Assembly (NCBI GenBank): GCA_965601685.1
Contig: CBFCWI010000001.1
Span: 186,001 to 250,000 of the forward strand
Direction of reading: 5' to 3'
Source of the DNA: JANQJD01 sp965601685
GTDB taxonomy: Bacteria; Pseudomonadota; Alphaproteobacteria; Rhodospirillales; Rhodospirillaceae
DNA length: 64,000 bases
Positions 27,883 through 37,050 of the stretch are shown here, piece after piece. A model generated the notes under the pieces. That model searched no databases and was not told the DNA's origin. It saw nothing but the letters and a program-made list of their open reading frames with translations. The stretch's first letter is position 1, and each line of letters opens with the position of its first letter. Made by a program: the position numbers and the translations under genes.

Positions 27883-30800
27883 CTAGCGCACCGCTACGAC
27901 GACCACAGCTACTCTCTGTAAGAGGGCAAGCAAGTGCGCCGAAAGGATGTAGCGGTCTGGCAGGAGGATTTCCACCGCGAATCCTGGGACATCTGGAGAG
28001 ATTGTGACTGTGACATGACCACGGCTTTCGTGTTCCAGTATTTCCTTCAGCGATATGAGTGCTTTAGTGTCAGCAATGGCTATCTCCAACCGGTTAGTGA
28101 TAGCAACCGCCATAATTTCCAGAGCCTCGATCCGCTGTACCACCAACCTAATCTGACTGTCTTCCAGTCGGGCATCGACGGTCAGCAGCAGCGGCTTGCC
28201 GGAATCGAGCAGGTCCCGTGCGGCTGCAAACACCTCTGCAAACAAAGTGCCTTCAAAACTGCCAGTAGCATCAGAGAAGCTAGCCACGGCATAGCGGGTA
28301 CCGTTCCGGCTAACCCGTTCCTTGCGGTTCACTAGGACAGCTGCCATTTTTCTGAACCCAGTCTCACCCAGCTCTAGTCTTTGCCTGACTTCTGTCAGAG
28401 ATTGCACCTCTAATATATTGAGAACAGGGGTATAAATATCGATAGGATGTGAAGAGAGATAAAAGCCAATTGCTTCATATTCACGTTCGAGTCTTTCCAG
28501 TGGCAACCAATCGACCCGTTCAGGCAGAGCGAAAAGCGGTGTAGCTTGTGCCATGCTCTCAAACAGATTAACCTGCCGGCTTGCCCGCTCCTCAGCAAAA
28601 GTTGTTGCGGCACGCATAAGACTCTCGGCGCCATCGAACAGACGAGCTCGATTAGGATCCAGAGTATCCAGGGCGCCGGCCTTGACAAGATTCTCTACCT
28701 GCCGTTTGTTCAGCATCCGGGGATCCAGACGACCAGTGAAATCGGTAATGTTGCAAAATAAGCCATTTCGGACGCGCTCCTCCACGAGGGCTTCCATAGC
28801 GCCAACGCCAACATTTCGGATGGCCCCTAAGGCATAGCGCATAGCGTTGCCTTCGACGGTAAAGACTGCCTCTGATCTGTTGATGTCGGGCGGTAGCAGT
28901 GGAATGTTCAATCGTCGCAGCTCTTGACGAAACAGAGTCAGCTTCTCTGTGTTATGCATATCGAACGTCATGGTCGCAGCCATGAACTCAACTGTGTAGT
29001 TGGTTTTCAGGTAAGCCGTCTGATAGGCGAGCACAGCATAAGCCGCGGCATGCGACTTATTGAACCCGTATTCAGCGAATTTGGCTACCAGGTCAAATAC
29101 ATCAGCAGCCTTGTGCTGTGGGACACCCCTTGCGACAGCGCCATCCACGAAGATCTTACGCTGGGCTTCCATTTCCTCTTTGATCTTCTTGCCCATAGCA
29201 CGGCGCAGTAGGTCCGCTCCCCCCAACGAGTAGCCAGCCAGCTCCTGGGCAATCTGCATGACCTGCTCCTGATAGACAACGATGCCATAGGTCTCCCGCA
29301 AGATTGATTCCAATGCCGGGTGTAGATAATCAGGGCTTTCTTGACCGTGCTTGCGGCGGATGTAAGAGGGAATGTTGTCCATGGGACCAGGCCGGTACAG
29401 AGCGACCACTGCAATAATGTCTTCTAGTGAGTCTGGTTTCATGCTACGCAGCACATCGCGCATGCCAGAGCTTTCAAGCTGGAAAACGCCGCTTGTCTCG
29501 CCACTAGAGAGCAAGTGGAATGTATCTTGATCACGTGGCGGTAGAGTCGTGAGGTCTACCCGGATCCCTCTCTTTTTCTCGATCAGCGCCAAGGCTCGTG
29601 CCAGCACTGTTAAGGTCTTCAACCCGAGAAAGTCGAACTTCACCAGACCAGTGTTTTCTACCCATTTCATGTTGAACTGGGTTACCGGCATATCTGAACG
29701 TGGATCTCTATAGAGTGGGACTAAGGCGTCGAGGCGGCGGTCACCAATGACCACACCAGCGGCGTGCGTGGAGGCATGACGGTACAGACCCTCTAGTTTT
29801 ACGCTTATATCAATAAGATGTGCTACTAAAGATTCATTATCCCGCATCTCGCGTAATTGAGGTTCTCTCTCTATTGCCTTTTTGAGAGGCACAGGGTGAA
29901 CAGGGTTGTGAGGGACAAGCTTACAGAGACGATCTACCTGACCATAGGGCATCTGCAGAACACGGCCTACATCGCGCAGTACGGCACGCGCTTGCAGTTT
30001 GCCAAACGTGATAATCTGAGCGACATTCATGTAGCCATACCGGTCTTGGACATAGCGAATGACGCGCTCCCTGCGTTCCTGACAGAAGTCTATGTCGAAG
30101 TCAGGCATGGAGACTCGCTCAGGATTCAGAAAACGCTCGAATAAGAGTCCGAAACGCAATGGGTCGAGATCAGTGATGGTCAGCGCCCACGCAACGAGGG
30201 AACCAGCACCTGAGCCGCGCCCTGGCCCCACTGGAACGTTGTTTGCCTTGGCCCACTGAATGAAGTCTGATACAATGAGGAAGTAGCCAGGGAAGCCCAT
30301 CTGTTCAATAATCTTGAGCTCGTATTGCAACCGTTTCCAATAGGACTGTGCAGTCTGTACATAGGCAGACGGATCTTCTGCCGTAGGAGGGGTCTCCAGG
30401 CGTTTCTCCAGGCCAGCACTGGCGCGGGCGCGCAGTTCGCTCGCCTCACTGCGATGGGAACCGGTCCGAAACGGCGGCAGGAGCGGCTTGCGCTTTTCGA
30501 TCATGAAGGCACAGCGTTGCGCCACTATAAGAGTGTTGTGAATGGCCTCTGGGAGATCAGCGAACAGAGCACTCATGGCCTCGGCTGTCTTAAAGTGATG
30601 TTCAGCTGTCAGACGACGGCGATCCTCCTGTGCTAAATAGGCACCGCTTGCTATACACAACAGGACATCATGTGCTTCATACATGTCGTGAGTAGCAAAA
30701 AATGGCTCGTTAGTTGCTACTAAAGGCAGCCCCATGGCATAGGCTAATTCGATAAGCGGCGTTTCAGTGCTGTCTTCTTCAGACAAACCATGGCGCTGGA

Positions 30801-31329
30801 TCTCCACATAGATCCGACCCGGGAACAGGCTGGTAAGCCGTTCCAGAATCTCCTGAGCCTTGTCTGGCTGGTTATCGGCGAGTAGACGGCCAATCGGTCC
30901 GTCAGCACCACCTGTCAGAAGGATCAGACCATCGCTTTGATTTTCTAGTTCTACGAGTGAAATAGAAATAACTTCTTTATTAGATTTTAAATATGCTTGA
31001 CTCACTATTCTTAGGATGTTACTATAACCAACTGCGTTCTGTACGAGCAAAACTATAGGCTCAAACGCGCTTTGTTTATTAGCATTGTGTGTTATGATAG
31101 AGACTTCACGTTTTAGTAATAGCTGGCATCCTATGATCGGTTGAATTCCAGCCTCAACGCAGGCTGCAGAAAATTCCATGGCACCAAATAAATTGCTTGT
31201 GTCGGTGATAGCCACTGCCGGCATGGCCATCTGCCTGCAGAGCTGAATCAATTCCTTGATCGTGATAGCCCCTTCCGAAAGGGAATAGGCCGTGTGAGTA
31301 CGGAGATGCACGAAAGGAGCATGGGGCAT
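27883..31329 (-). CDS. dnaE: DNA polymerase III alpha subunit
   Basis: 1148 residues, full length. Domains in order: PHP (FVHLRTHTAYSLSEGAITIKEL), palm with the catalytic aspartates in PDFDIDFCQERRERVI, fingers (FNKSHAAAYAVLAYQTAYLKTNY), helix-hairpin-helix, then the OB-fold region (FRKMAAVLVNRKERVSRNGTRYAVASFSDATGSFEGTLF). It is the replicative polymerase of the proteobacterial DnaE1 type. The gene appears intact over 3.4 kb, which argues that frame damage elsewhere in the window is biological rather than poor base calling. Confidence 0.97.
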   Translation of the reverse strand: MPHAPFVHLRTHTAYSLSEGAITIKELIQLCRQMAMPAVAITDTSNLFGAMEFSAACVEAGIQPIIGCQLLLKREVSIITHNANKQSAFEPIVLLVQNAVGYSNILRIVSQAYLKSNKEVISISLVELENQSDGLILLTGGADGPIGRLLADNQPDKAQEILERLTSLFPGRIYVEIQRHGLSEEDSTETPLIELAYAMGLPLVATNEPFFATHDMYEAHDVLLCIASGAYLAQEDRRRLTAEHHFKTAEAMSALFADLPEAIHNTLIVAQRCAFMIEKRKPLLPPFRTGSHRSEASELRARASAGLEKRLETPPTAEDPSAYVQTAQSYWKRLQYELKIIEQMGFPGYFLIVSDFIQWAKANNVPVGPGRGSGAGSLVAWALTITDLDPLRFGLLFERFLNPERVSMPDFDIDFCQERRERVIRYVQDRYGYMNVAQIITFGKLQARAVLRDVGRVLQMPYGQVDRLCKLVPHNPVHPVPLKKAIEREPQLREMRDNESLVAHLIDISVKLEGLYRHASTHAAGVVIGDRRLDALVPLYRDPRSDMPVTQFNMKWVENTGLVKFDFLGLKTLTVLARALALIEKKRGIRVDLTTLPPRDQDTFHLLSSGETSGVFQLESSGMRDVLRSMKPDSLEDIIAVVALYRPGPMDNIPSYIRRKHGQESPDYLHPALESILRETYGIVVYQEQVMQIAQELAGYSLGGADLLRRAMGKKIKEEMEAQRKIFVDGAVARGVPQHKAADVFDLVAKFAEYGFNKSHAAAYAVLAYQTAYLKTNYTVEFMAATMTFDMHNTEKLTLFRQELRRLNIPLLPPDINRSEAVFTVEGNAMRYALGAIRNVGVGAMEALVEERVRNGLFCNITDFTGRLDPRMLNKRQVENLVKAGALDTLDPNRARLFDGAESLMRAATTFAEERASRQVNLFESMAQATPLFALPERVDWLPLERLEREYEAIGFYLSSHPIDIYTPVLNILEVQSLTEVRQRLELGETGFRKMAAVLVNRKERVSRNGTRYAVASFSDATGSFEGTLFAEVFAAARDLLDSGKPLLLTVDARLEDSQIRLVVQRIEALEIMAVAITNRLEIAIADTKALISLKEILEHESRGHVTVTISPDVPGFAVEILLPDRYILSAHLLALLQRVAVVVVAVR

Positions 31330-32063
31330 ACGACCTCTCAGTGATGACTAGATTAAGGCTGCAAGGAGGAAGACCTATTGCTCTTGCACTGGCAACCTCA
31401 CGCCTGTCTGGCCATTCAGCTTAGCGGTTTGGTGCGAGACTGATCCTCTCCCACACTGGCTGGCTCTGAAGAGGGTGCGCTCCGGTTAGATCCAGATGCA
31501 ACTGCGCCAGCCCACGTTGCCGAGATAGCCCAGTACGCCCCGTCTGGCAAGGTCCCAGTGCTCATCATCTATGAAGACGTTTCAGAGCCAACGGACTTAA
31601 CGGACTTGTACACACGCACAGTCTCGCTTCGCGCTTTCAGTTCAGTAGCGACGCACACCGGTTTGCTCTACGTGAAACTCTCTACTATAGAGAGTATAGT
31701 GTACGACGACTTTCTCTGAAATATATATATGCTAGCAGGAAGTGCCTGTTTGGAGATCGCCATGACTTGATTGCTAACCCATAAAATAGTGCTGTGATGA
31801 GAACTGTGCAACCAATCACTACTGTATTTCAGCCGCATCCACCTATCGTGTGCAAAAGGACAAAAGTCGCTTCTCCAGCTAGCCCGGATGTACCCCCGTC
31901 GCCTCTTCACTCCTAAACATGGGGGTGCTTGTCCACGCCTGTCTTTGTGCGGCCTTCACATCATGAACCGTGAGGCAGGGCTAAACCCTATGGCATTCAT
32001 CTTCGTACAGAGGCCAAGCAGACAGGCAGGGGCTCCTACTCCAAGGATACTGAGTCCCCTGTG
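31330..32063. other. Spacer between dnaE and rquA
   Basis: About 730 bases, no supported gene. Contains the tandem duplication at 31590-31607. A frame of about 80 codons on the minus strand has no family resemblance. Confidence 0.5.
31590..31607. repeat. Tandem duplication, 2 x 9 bp
   Basis: Two perfect adjacent copies of aacggactt in the spacer between dnaE and rquA. Confidence 0.92.
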
Positions 32064-32843
32064 CTATACAGCATCCTCAACCCGATGCCGGGCAACTACC
32101 TTTTGATATAGGCCGCCAAAGAATGTCTCTTTGTGCCAAGAAAACTGTCCTGTCAGAAAGCCATAGCTCTTGATCTCTCGCTGCCACAACTCCCCTGCAA
32201 AGGGTTCAAGAGTGTTGAAAACCAGACTCATCAACGGCTTTAACGGATGCAGTGGCCATGGCTGGTGATAATCGACAAACACCACCTTGCCACCCGGCGT
32301 GACCACACTGAGTAGGGCATCGACGATCCTATGCTTGTAGTCTTCGGGCACCTCATGTAGAAGAAAAAAGCAGGCAACGACGTCATAGGGGCCGCCTGGC
32401 GGTCTAGCGGCATCACTCAGTTGAATCGTGACCTGGGATAAGTGCCCTAGTTTGCGACGTGCATTGGTGACTTGAATGGGCGCGACATCCGTTACAACTA
32501 AGCGGCCTTTTAAACCTACAGAATCGGCTAATACGAGTGAAAAGTTTCCATATACACATGCTGGCTGCAATACGGATTGGCCAGACTGAATCTCAGCGAC
32601 CATAGCCCTGGTTAACCGGTGCATGTTGCCCCACAAAATGGCATGAACCACCAGAGGATGGTCAAAGACGGCCTGGCCTAGACTGCTCAGATAGGCCCAA
32701 TGGTAGACCTCCCGCAGATAGTCAGGGATCATAACAGAGTCCGACGCAAAAGGTAGAATGCCGGCCTCAACAGCCACTGACTCCGCAATAACGAGATCCT
32801 TCTCTTCGGTCTGATGCATAGCCACGGCTTTGACTGGGTACAT
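32064..32843 (-). CDS. rquA: Rhodoquinone biosynthesis methyltransferase-like protein RquA
   Basis: 259 residues, class I SAM methyltransferase fold with the RquA-specific sequence: PDYLREVYHWAYLSSLGQAVFD, AILWGNMHRLTRAMVAEI, LQPACVYGNFSLVLAD, FFLLHEVPEDYKHRIVDALLSVVTPGGKVVFVDYHQPWPLHPLKPLM and FNTLEPFAGELWQREI. RquA converts ubiquinone to rhodoquinone, the low-potential quinone used for fumarate reduction. It differs from UbiE by the WGN and VYG motifs. GAGGGG precedes the ATG. The COQ10-like gene is upstream on the same strand and frdABCD lies divergently beyond it, a context that strongly supports the role. Confidence 0.93.
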   Translation of the reverse strand: MYPVKAVAMHQTEEKDLVIAESVAVEAGILPFASDSVMIPDYLREVYHWAYLSSLGQAVFDHPLVVHAILWGNMHRLTRAMVAEIQSGQSVLQPACVYGNFSLVLADSVGLKGRLVVTDVAPIQVTNARRKLGHLSQVTIQLSDAARPPGGPYDVVACFFLLHEVPEDYKHRIVDALLSVVTPGGKVVFVDYHQPWPLHPLKPLMSLVFNTLEPFAGELWQREIKSYGFLTGQFSWHKETFFGGLYQKVVARHRVEDAV

Positions 32844-33022
32844 AGACGGTTCCCCTCCTCCTGCACTCCCTGTCTTAGAGCACTACTAAAGATACACATA
32901 ACAGCTTGTTTCTGACTGACAAGCGTAGGAACGCAATGTGTCTTCGTTTGAGAGCGCTTTTATTGACAATACTACCCTACTCACTAAGGACGGCTAGCAC
33001 ACACGATCAGATTCCGGGCCTC

Positions 33023-33595
33023 TTACGTGCTGGCGCAGGATCGCGTTCGCACTGCGGCGCGAGTGAGACGAATGGGAGGATGTTGGACAGGAGAGCGCAG
33101 AGTCCGTCCACGCGCCACAGTTATAGGGACTTGAATATGCAGATCACGAGCCATGAATGCTTGCTTACCGAAAAGTTGTGTGGCGCGGTCCTCAAAAGTA
33201 TCAACCAAATGGATAATTCCTTCTTCAGAGATAAAACTACCTAGAAAGGCATAGCGAGTAGCACACCACTCCAGATCAACCTGCAAGTGAACACACGTCC
33301 CCTCTTCGGAGGAAGGCCTGAAATACCAGTTCATGTCAAGCTTCTTAAATGGGCGGTCAACAGAACTAATATTGATATGTTGCGGCCGATTCAATGTAGT
33401 TCTGGATTGAAATTCCTGCCGCAGGAATGGCAGGCCAAGCACCTGACGTGTATAATACACATTATCGTGCTTTTTCCACACGTTCGCTGCTACCCACCAG
33501 GGCACAAATTCTGGGTAGCGTTCGACATCGGCAACCAGATCGAACAACTGGTTAGATGTGTATGGCAACAGGCGTTCAACCGAATGGATCGACAT
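33023..33595 (-). CDS. COQ10/RatA family START-domain protein (quinone-binding)
   Basis: 190 residues from ATG 33595, supported by AGGGAAGGA upstream. The SRPBCC/START pattern is clear: HSVERLLPYTSNQLFDLVADVERYPEFVPWW, FQSRTTLNRPQHINISSVDRPFKKLDMNWYFRP and the amphipathic C-terminal helix IIHLVDTFEDRATQLFG. Proteobacterial members are called RatA or Coq10; the mitochondrial relative binds coenzyme Q and supports respiration. Here the pairing with rquA (gap 179 bases) favours a quinone role. The last 45 residues (from KQAFMARD on, Arg-rich) exceed the family length and may be read-through of a lost stop. Confidence 0.85.
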   Translation of the reverse strand: MSIHSVERLLPYTSNQLFDLVADVERYPEFVPWWVAANVWKKHDNVYYTRQVLGLPFLRQEFQSRTTLNRPQHINISSVDRPFKKLDMNWYFRPSSEEGTCVHLQVDLEWCATRYAFLGSFISEEGIIHLVDTFEDRATQLFGKQAFMARDLHIQVPITVARGRTLRSPVQHPPIRLTRAAVRTRSCAST

Positions 33596-34145
33596 GTGCT
33601 GTCCTTCCCTGAAATTTAATGTACACCACAAAGCAACTATCAAGCTTCAATAAAGCCTTGCCTGCGGTTCACCCTGGGTTATTCGGCTTTATTTTTCTCG
33701 ACCTTCAGATCAGTATGTGCTTGTTTGCAGTATCATCCACGAAATTCTTTGTCGCTATATCTGTATCACCTGTCAAGTCCGAGATGAAAGTTACGTTTTT
33801 ATTGTGCAGCGCAATATTGCAACGCAGTAAGTAGGATTCTTCAGACAAGATGGCAATTCTGGTGACTTTTCCTTCACTGTGATAGTCTTCGAGACGTCAT
33901 GAGTGGAAGTTTCACATTAGCTAGGTATCATTGAACGAATGACAGTTATTATTGATTGTGGGAGAGTTTTGCGAGAAGAGTGCAGAGCGAACAGTAATCC
34001 ACAGGGGTTCGCACTTCGGTGCGCACCGCGTCTGTGTAGACAAGCACCTATTAAGCTGTTAGCATCCTGAGGAGATCACTTTCGATTCCGCAAACCCATA
34101 TTTCTAACTTCCGCGTGTATGTTGACGGGAGGGAAGTCTCTCAAA
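33596..34145. other. Divergent spacer between the COQ10-like gene and frdA
   Basis: About 550 bases that must hold the frd promoter and that of the COQ10-rquA pair. I searched for an FNR-type TTGAT-N4-ATCAA palindrome by eye and found only half-site-like TTGAT at about 33952-33956. No gene is supported. Confidence 0.45.
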
Positions 34146-35915
34146 ATGGAAACGATTAAGACAGATATTGCCATTGTGGGCGCAGGGGGCGCTGGATTGC
34201 GAGCGGCCATCGCGGTTGCCGAAGCAGACCCATCGCTCAGTATTGCTCTGATCTCTAAGGTCTATCCGATGCGCAGCCACACGGTGGCAGCAGAAGGTGG
34301 TGCTGCGGCTGTAGCTAAGGAAAACGACACTCTAGAGTATCACTTCCACGATACCGTGTCTGGAGGTGACTGGCTGACTGACCAGGATGCCGTAGACTTG
34401 TTCGTCAACACGATCCCAGAAGAACTGACCAGACTTGAACACTGGGGGTGTCCGTGGAGTCGTGAATCGAATGGCAAAGTGGCTGTTCGCCCCTTCGGCG
34501 GTATGAAGATCAAACGGACTTGGTTCGCGGCCGACAAGACGGGTTTCCATATCCTGCACACACTGTTTCAGACCTCGCTCAAGTACCCATCGATCCGGCG
34601 GTTTGATGAGTTCTACTCGACAGACCTTCTGGTCGCGGATGGACGTTGTCATGGCGTAACTGCCATAGAGATGCGAACTGGCAAGATGCATACCTTCCAG
34701 ACCAAGGGAGTCATCATCTGCTCTGGCGGGGGCGGTCGTATCTTTCCGTTTACGACTAATGGCGGTATCAAGACCGGCGATGGCATGGCTATGGCCTATC
34801 GGGTGGGCGTACCTCTGAAAGATATGGAGTTCGTCCAATATCACCCAACTGGCTTACCAGTCACTGGTATTCTTCTCACGGAGGGCTGCCGAGGAGAAGG
34901 TGGTTATCTGATCAACAAGGATGGCTACCGTTACTTGCAAGACTATGGACTAGGTCCTGCTACACCTGAGCCCAGACTAAAGGCTATGGAGCTAGGGCCG
35001 CGTGATCGCCTGTCACAGGCATTTTGGCACGAGCAGCGTAGGGGGCGCACGGTCCAGACCCCTTACGGGGCCATGGTCTACCTTGATATGCGCCACATTG
35101 GAGAGAAGAAAATCAATGAGCGGCTACCTTTTATACGTGATCTAGCGAGGAGTTACATCGGTGTGGATCCTGTCACTGACCCTGTGCCAGTACGCCCTGT
35201 GATTCACTACATGATGGGCGGTATTCATACGGATATCAACGCTGCGACTCCTCTCAAGGGTTTATGGGCTGCAGGTGAGTGCGCGTGCGTTTCGATCAAC
35301 GGTGCCAATCGTTTGGGGTCCAATTCCCTGGGAGAACTGCTCGTGTTTGGCGCAATAGCCGGCCGTCAAGCTGCCGCCTATGCCAGAAGCGAGGGACGCG
35401 ATGCTGGAGAATCTGTGGTGCGTGATTGTGCGGCAGCAGCTAACGCGAGAATCACAGAAATCTTCCGGCGCAGTGGTGGCAAGGAAAGAGCCGCTGATCT
35501 GCGGGCCAGAATGGCCACCGCTCTGGAGGAAGGTGCTGGTATTTATCGCGAACATGACTCTCTCAAGACGTGCTGTCAAAGGATCAGCGAATTGCGTGAG
35601 CGCTACACGGAGATAGAGATCAAGGACAAGTCCAATATTTTCAATACTGACTTGGTTTACACCCTTGAACTCGGAGCTATGCTCGATATCGCCGAGACGG
35701 TTGCCTACGGGGCTCTCCTACGTACGGAATCCCGCGGGGCTCATCAGCGTATGGATCACGAAAAGCGGGACGATGACAACTTTCTCAAGCACACGATCGC
35801 TTATTACAATGAAAACGCCCCACCGCGGATTGATTACCTGCCGGTCGTGATTACTAAATCACAGCCCGCTGAGCGTGTCTATGGTGCAGCAGCAGGAGGT
35901 GCAGTAGAGCAATGA
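34146..35915 (+). CDS. frdA: Fumarate reductase flavoprotein subunit
   Basis: 589 residues from ATG 34146, fixed by GGGAGGGAAG at 34127-34136. The sequence follows E. coli FrdA rather than SdhA: IVGAGGAGLRAAIAVAEA, VYPMRSHTVAAEGGAAAVAKENDTLEYHFHDTVSGGDWL (His45 for covalent FAD), WGCPWSRESNGKVAVRPFGGMKIKRTWFAADKTGFHILHTLFQTSL, and GPRDRLSQAFWHE. HxTGLP, the active-site arginine in RPVIHYMMGG and the GANRLGSNSLGELLVFG loop are present. It reduces fumarate to succinate at the cytoplasmic face. The gene heads a tight frdABCD operon. Confidence 0.95.
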   Translation: METIKTDIAIVGAGGAGLRAAIAVAEADPSLSIALISKVYPMRSHTVAAEGGAAAVAKENDTLEYHFHDTVSGGDWLTDQDAVDLFVNTIPEELTRLEHWGCPWSRESNGKVAVRPFGGMKIKRTWFAADKTGFHILHTLFQTSLKYPSIRRFDEFYSTDLLVADGRCHGVTAIEMRTGKMHTFQTKGVIICSGGGGRIFPFTTNGGIKTGDGMAMAYRVGVPLKDMEFVQYHPTGLPVTGILLTEGCRGEGGYLINKDGYRYLQDYGLGPATPEPRLKAMELGPRDRLSQAFWHEQRRGRTVQTPYGAMVYLDMRHIGEKKINERLPFIRDLARSYIGVDPVTDPVPVRPVIHYMMGGIHTDINAATPLKGLWAAGECACVSINGANRLGSNSLGELLVFGAIAGRQAAAYARSEGRDAGESVVRDCAAAANARITEIFRRSGGKERAADLRARMATALEEGAGIYREHDSLKTCCQRISELRERYTEIEIKDKSNIFNTDLVYTLELGAMLDIAETVAYGALLRTESRGAHQRMDHEKRDDDNFLKHTIAYYNENAPPRIDYLPVVITKSQPAERVYGAAAGGAVEQ

Positions 35916-36655
35916 GCGAAGAATCACGTATCATAACAATTGAAGTGATGCGATATCGGCCAGAAACGGAATCCGAGCCGGTCTTGCAGAGCTACCAGGT
36001 CCCGTGCCCCAACGAGTGGGTCGTCCTAGATGCATTGAATTACATCAAGAATGAGCTTGACTCGAGTCTTTCCTATCGCTGGTCCTGTCACATGGCTGTG
36101 TGTGGAAGCTGTGGCATGATGGTCAATGGAGAACCTATGCTGGCGTGCAAAGCCTTTCTGCGTGAGATGGGTGACACCGTACGGGTAGAGCCGCTCTTGC
36201 ATTTTCCCATAGAGCGCGACCTAGTGGTTGTAGTGGATGATTACCTTGAAAAGTTGCAAAGTATCAAGCCTTATATAATCCAAAAAATAGAAAAACCCGT
36301 TCAAGAAGGTACATATCTACAGACACCAGCTCAGCTCAAGCGCTTCAAGCAGTACACGCTGTGCATAAATTGCCTGCTTTGTTATGCAGCTTGCCCACAG
36401 TATGCGCTCAGCCTCGATTTCATTGGTCCATCTGCTTTAGCGCTTGCCCATCGCTACAATCTTGATAGTCGCGACGAGGGATATGCCCTGCGCCAGGAGA
36501 GAGTGGCCTCGCATGCAGGTGTCTGGGAATGCTCTTTTGTCGGGGCCTGCTCAGAGGTATGCCCTAAGCATGTTGATCCGGCCTCTGCAGTGCAGCAGAT
36601 GAAAATCACCAGCACCAAGGACTATTTCCTTAGGTTTCTGGGAGGGAATCGATGA
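35912..36655 (+). CDS. frdB: Fumarate reductase iron-sulfur subunit
   Basis: 247 residues. The [2Fe-2S] cysteines are Cys59, Cys64, Cys67 and Cys79 (SYRWSCHMAVCGSCGMMVNGEPMLACK). The [4Fe-4S] and [3Fe-4S] ligands lie in CINCLLCYAACPQ (151-161) and CSFVGACSEVCPKHVDP (207-217). The sequence resembles E. coli FrdB throughout (IERDLVVVVDDYLEKLQSIKPYII, TPAQLKRFKQYTLCINC). It passes electrons from quinol to the flavoprotein. Its start overlaps the frdA stop by four bases. Confidence 0.95.
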   Translation: MSEESRIITIEVMRYRPETESEPVLQSYQVPCPNEWVVLDALNYIKNELDSSLSYRWSCHMAVCGSCGMMVNGEPMLACKAFLREMGDTVRVEPLLHFPIERDLVVVVDDYLEKLQSIKPYIIQKIEKPVQEGTYLQTPAQLKRFKQYTLCINCLLCYAACPQYALSLDFIGPSALALAHRYNLDSRDEGYALRQERVASHAGVWECSFVGACSEVCPKHVDPASAVQQMKITSTKDYFLRFLGGNR

Positions 36656-37047
36656 GCCGTAGACCCTATATCCGTCCTGTTCCGAAGACTACCTGGTACA
36701 TGCGGCATGGTCGTTACAAGCGCTACATGATGCGCGAAGTCACATCTATCTTTATAGGTGCATATACAATAATTTTCACACTAGGATTGTATCGCCTTGC
36801 TGAAGGCCAGGACGCTTTCGATAGTTTCATGTCCACCCTGCGAGCCCCTGGAGCAATCGTCTTCCATCTGGTTGCCATGGTCTTTGCAATTTATCATAGC
36901 ACTACGTGGTTCAACGTGACACCACAGGCCATGCCCCTCATGAAGGGAGAGGATTTCATCTCTAGTTCCCTTATCATCAGCGCACATTACGCTGCTTGGG
37001 CCGCAGTCTCGCTAGTGGTTCTACTCACAGTGACAGTGGGGGTATGA
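36652..37047 (+). CDS. frdC: Fumarate reductase membrane anchor subunit C
   Basis: 131 residues with three hydrophobic helices. The N-terminus RRPYIRPVPKTTWYMRHGRYKRYMMREVTS matches E. coli FrdC, and the glutamate at position 29, which takes part in quinone binding in the E. coli enzyme, is conserved at exactly Glu29. HSTTWFNVTPQAMPL is the other family signature. Together with FrdD it anchors the complex and forms the quinol site. It overlaps the frdB stop by four bases. Confidence 0.92.
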   Translation: MSRRPYIRPVPKTTWYMRHGRYKRYMMREVTSIFIGAYTIIFTLGLYRLAEGQDAFDSFMSTLRAPGAIVFHLVAMVFAIYHSTTWFNVTPQAMPLMKGEDFISSSLIISAHYAAWAAVSLVVLLTVTVGV

Positions 37048-37050
37048 CAG

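Noticed and set aside
32064..32843. UbiE-type ubiquinone/menaquinone methyltransferase
   Set aside because: The WGN, ACVYG and VDYHxPxxxHPLxxLM motifs are those of RquA, not UbiE.
33596..34145. FNR-type operator before frdA
   Set aside because: Only a half-site-like TTGAT is visible, without the matching ATCAA at the right distance.
34146..36655. Succinate dehydrogenase sdhAB
   Set aside because: The flavoprotein and iron-sulfur subunits match FrdA/FrdB better, and the two following anchors are FrdC and FrdD, so fumarate reductase is the better call.
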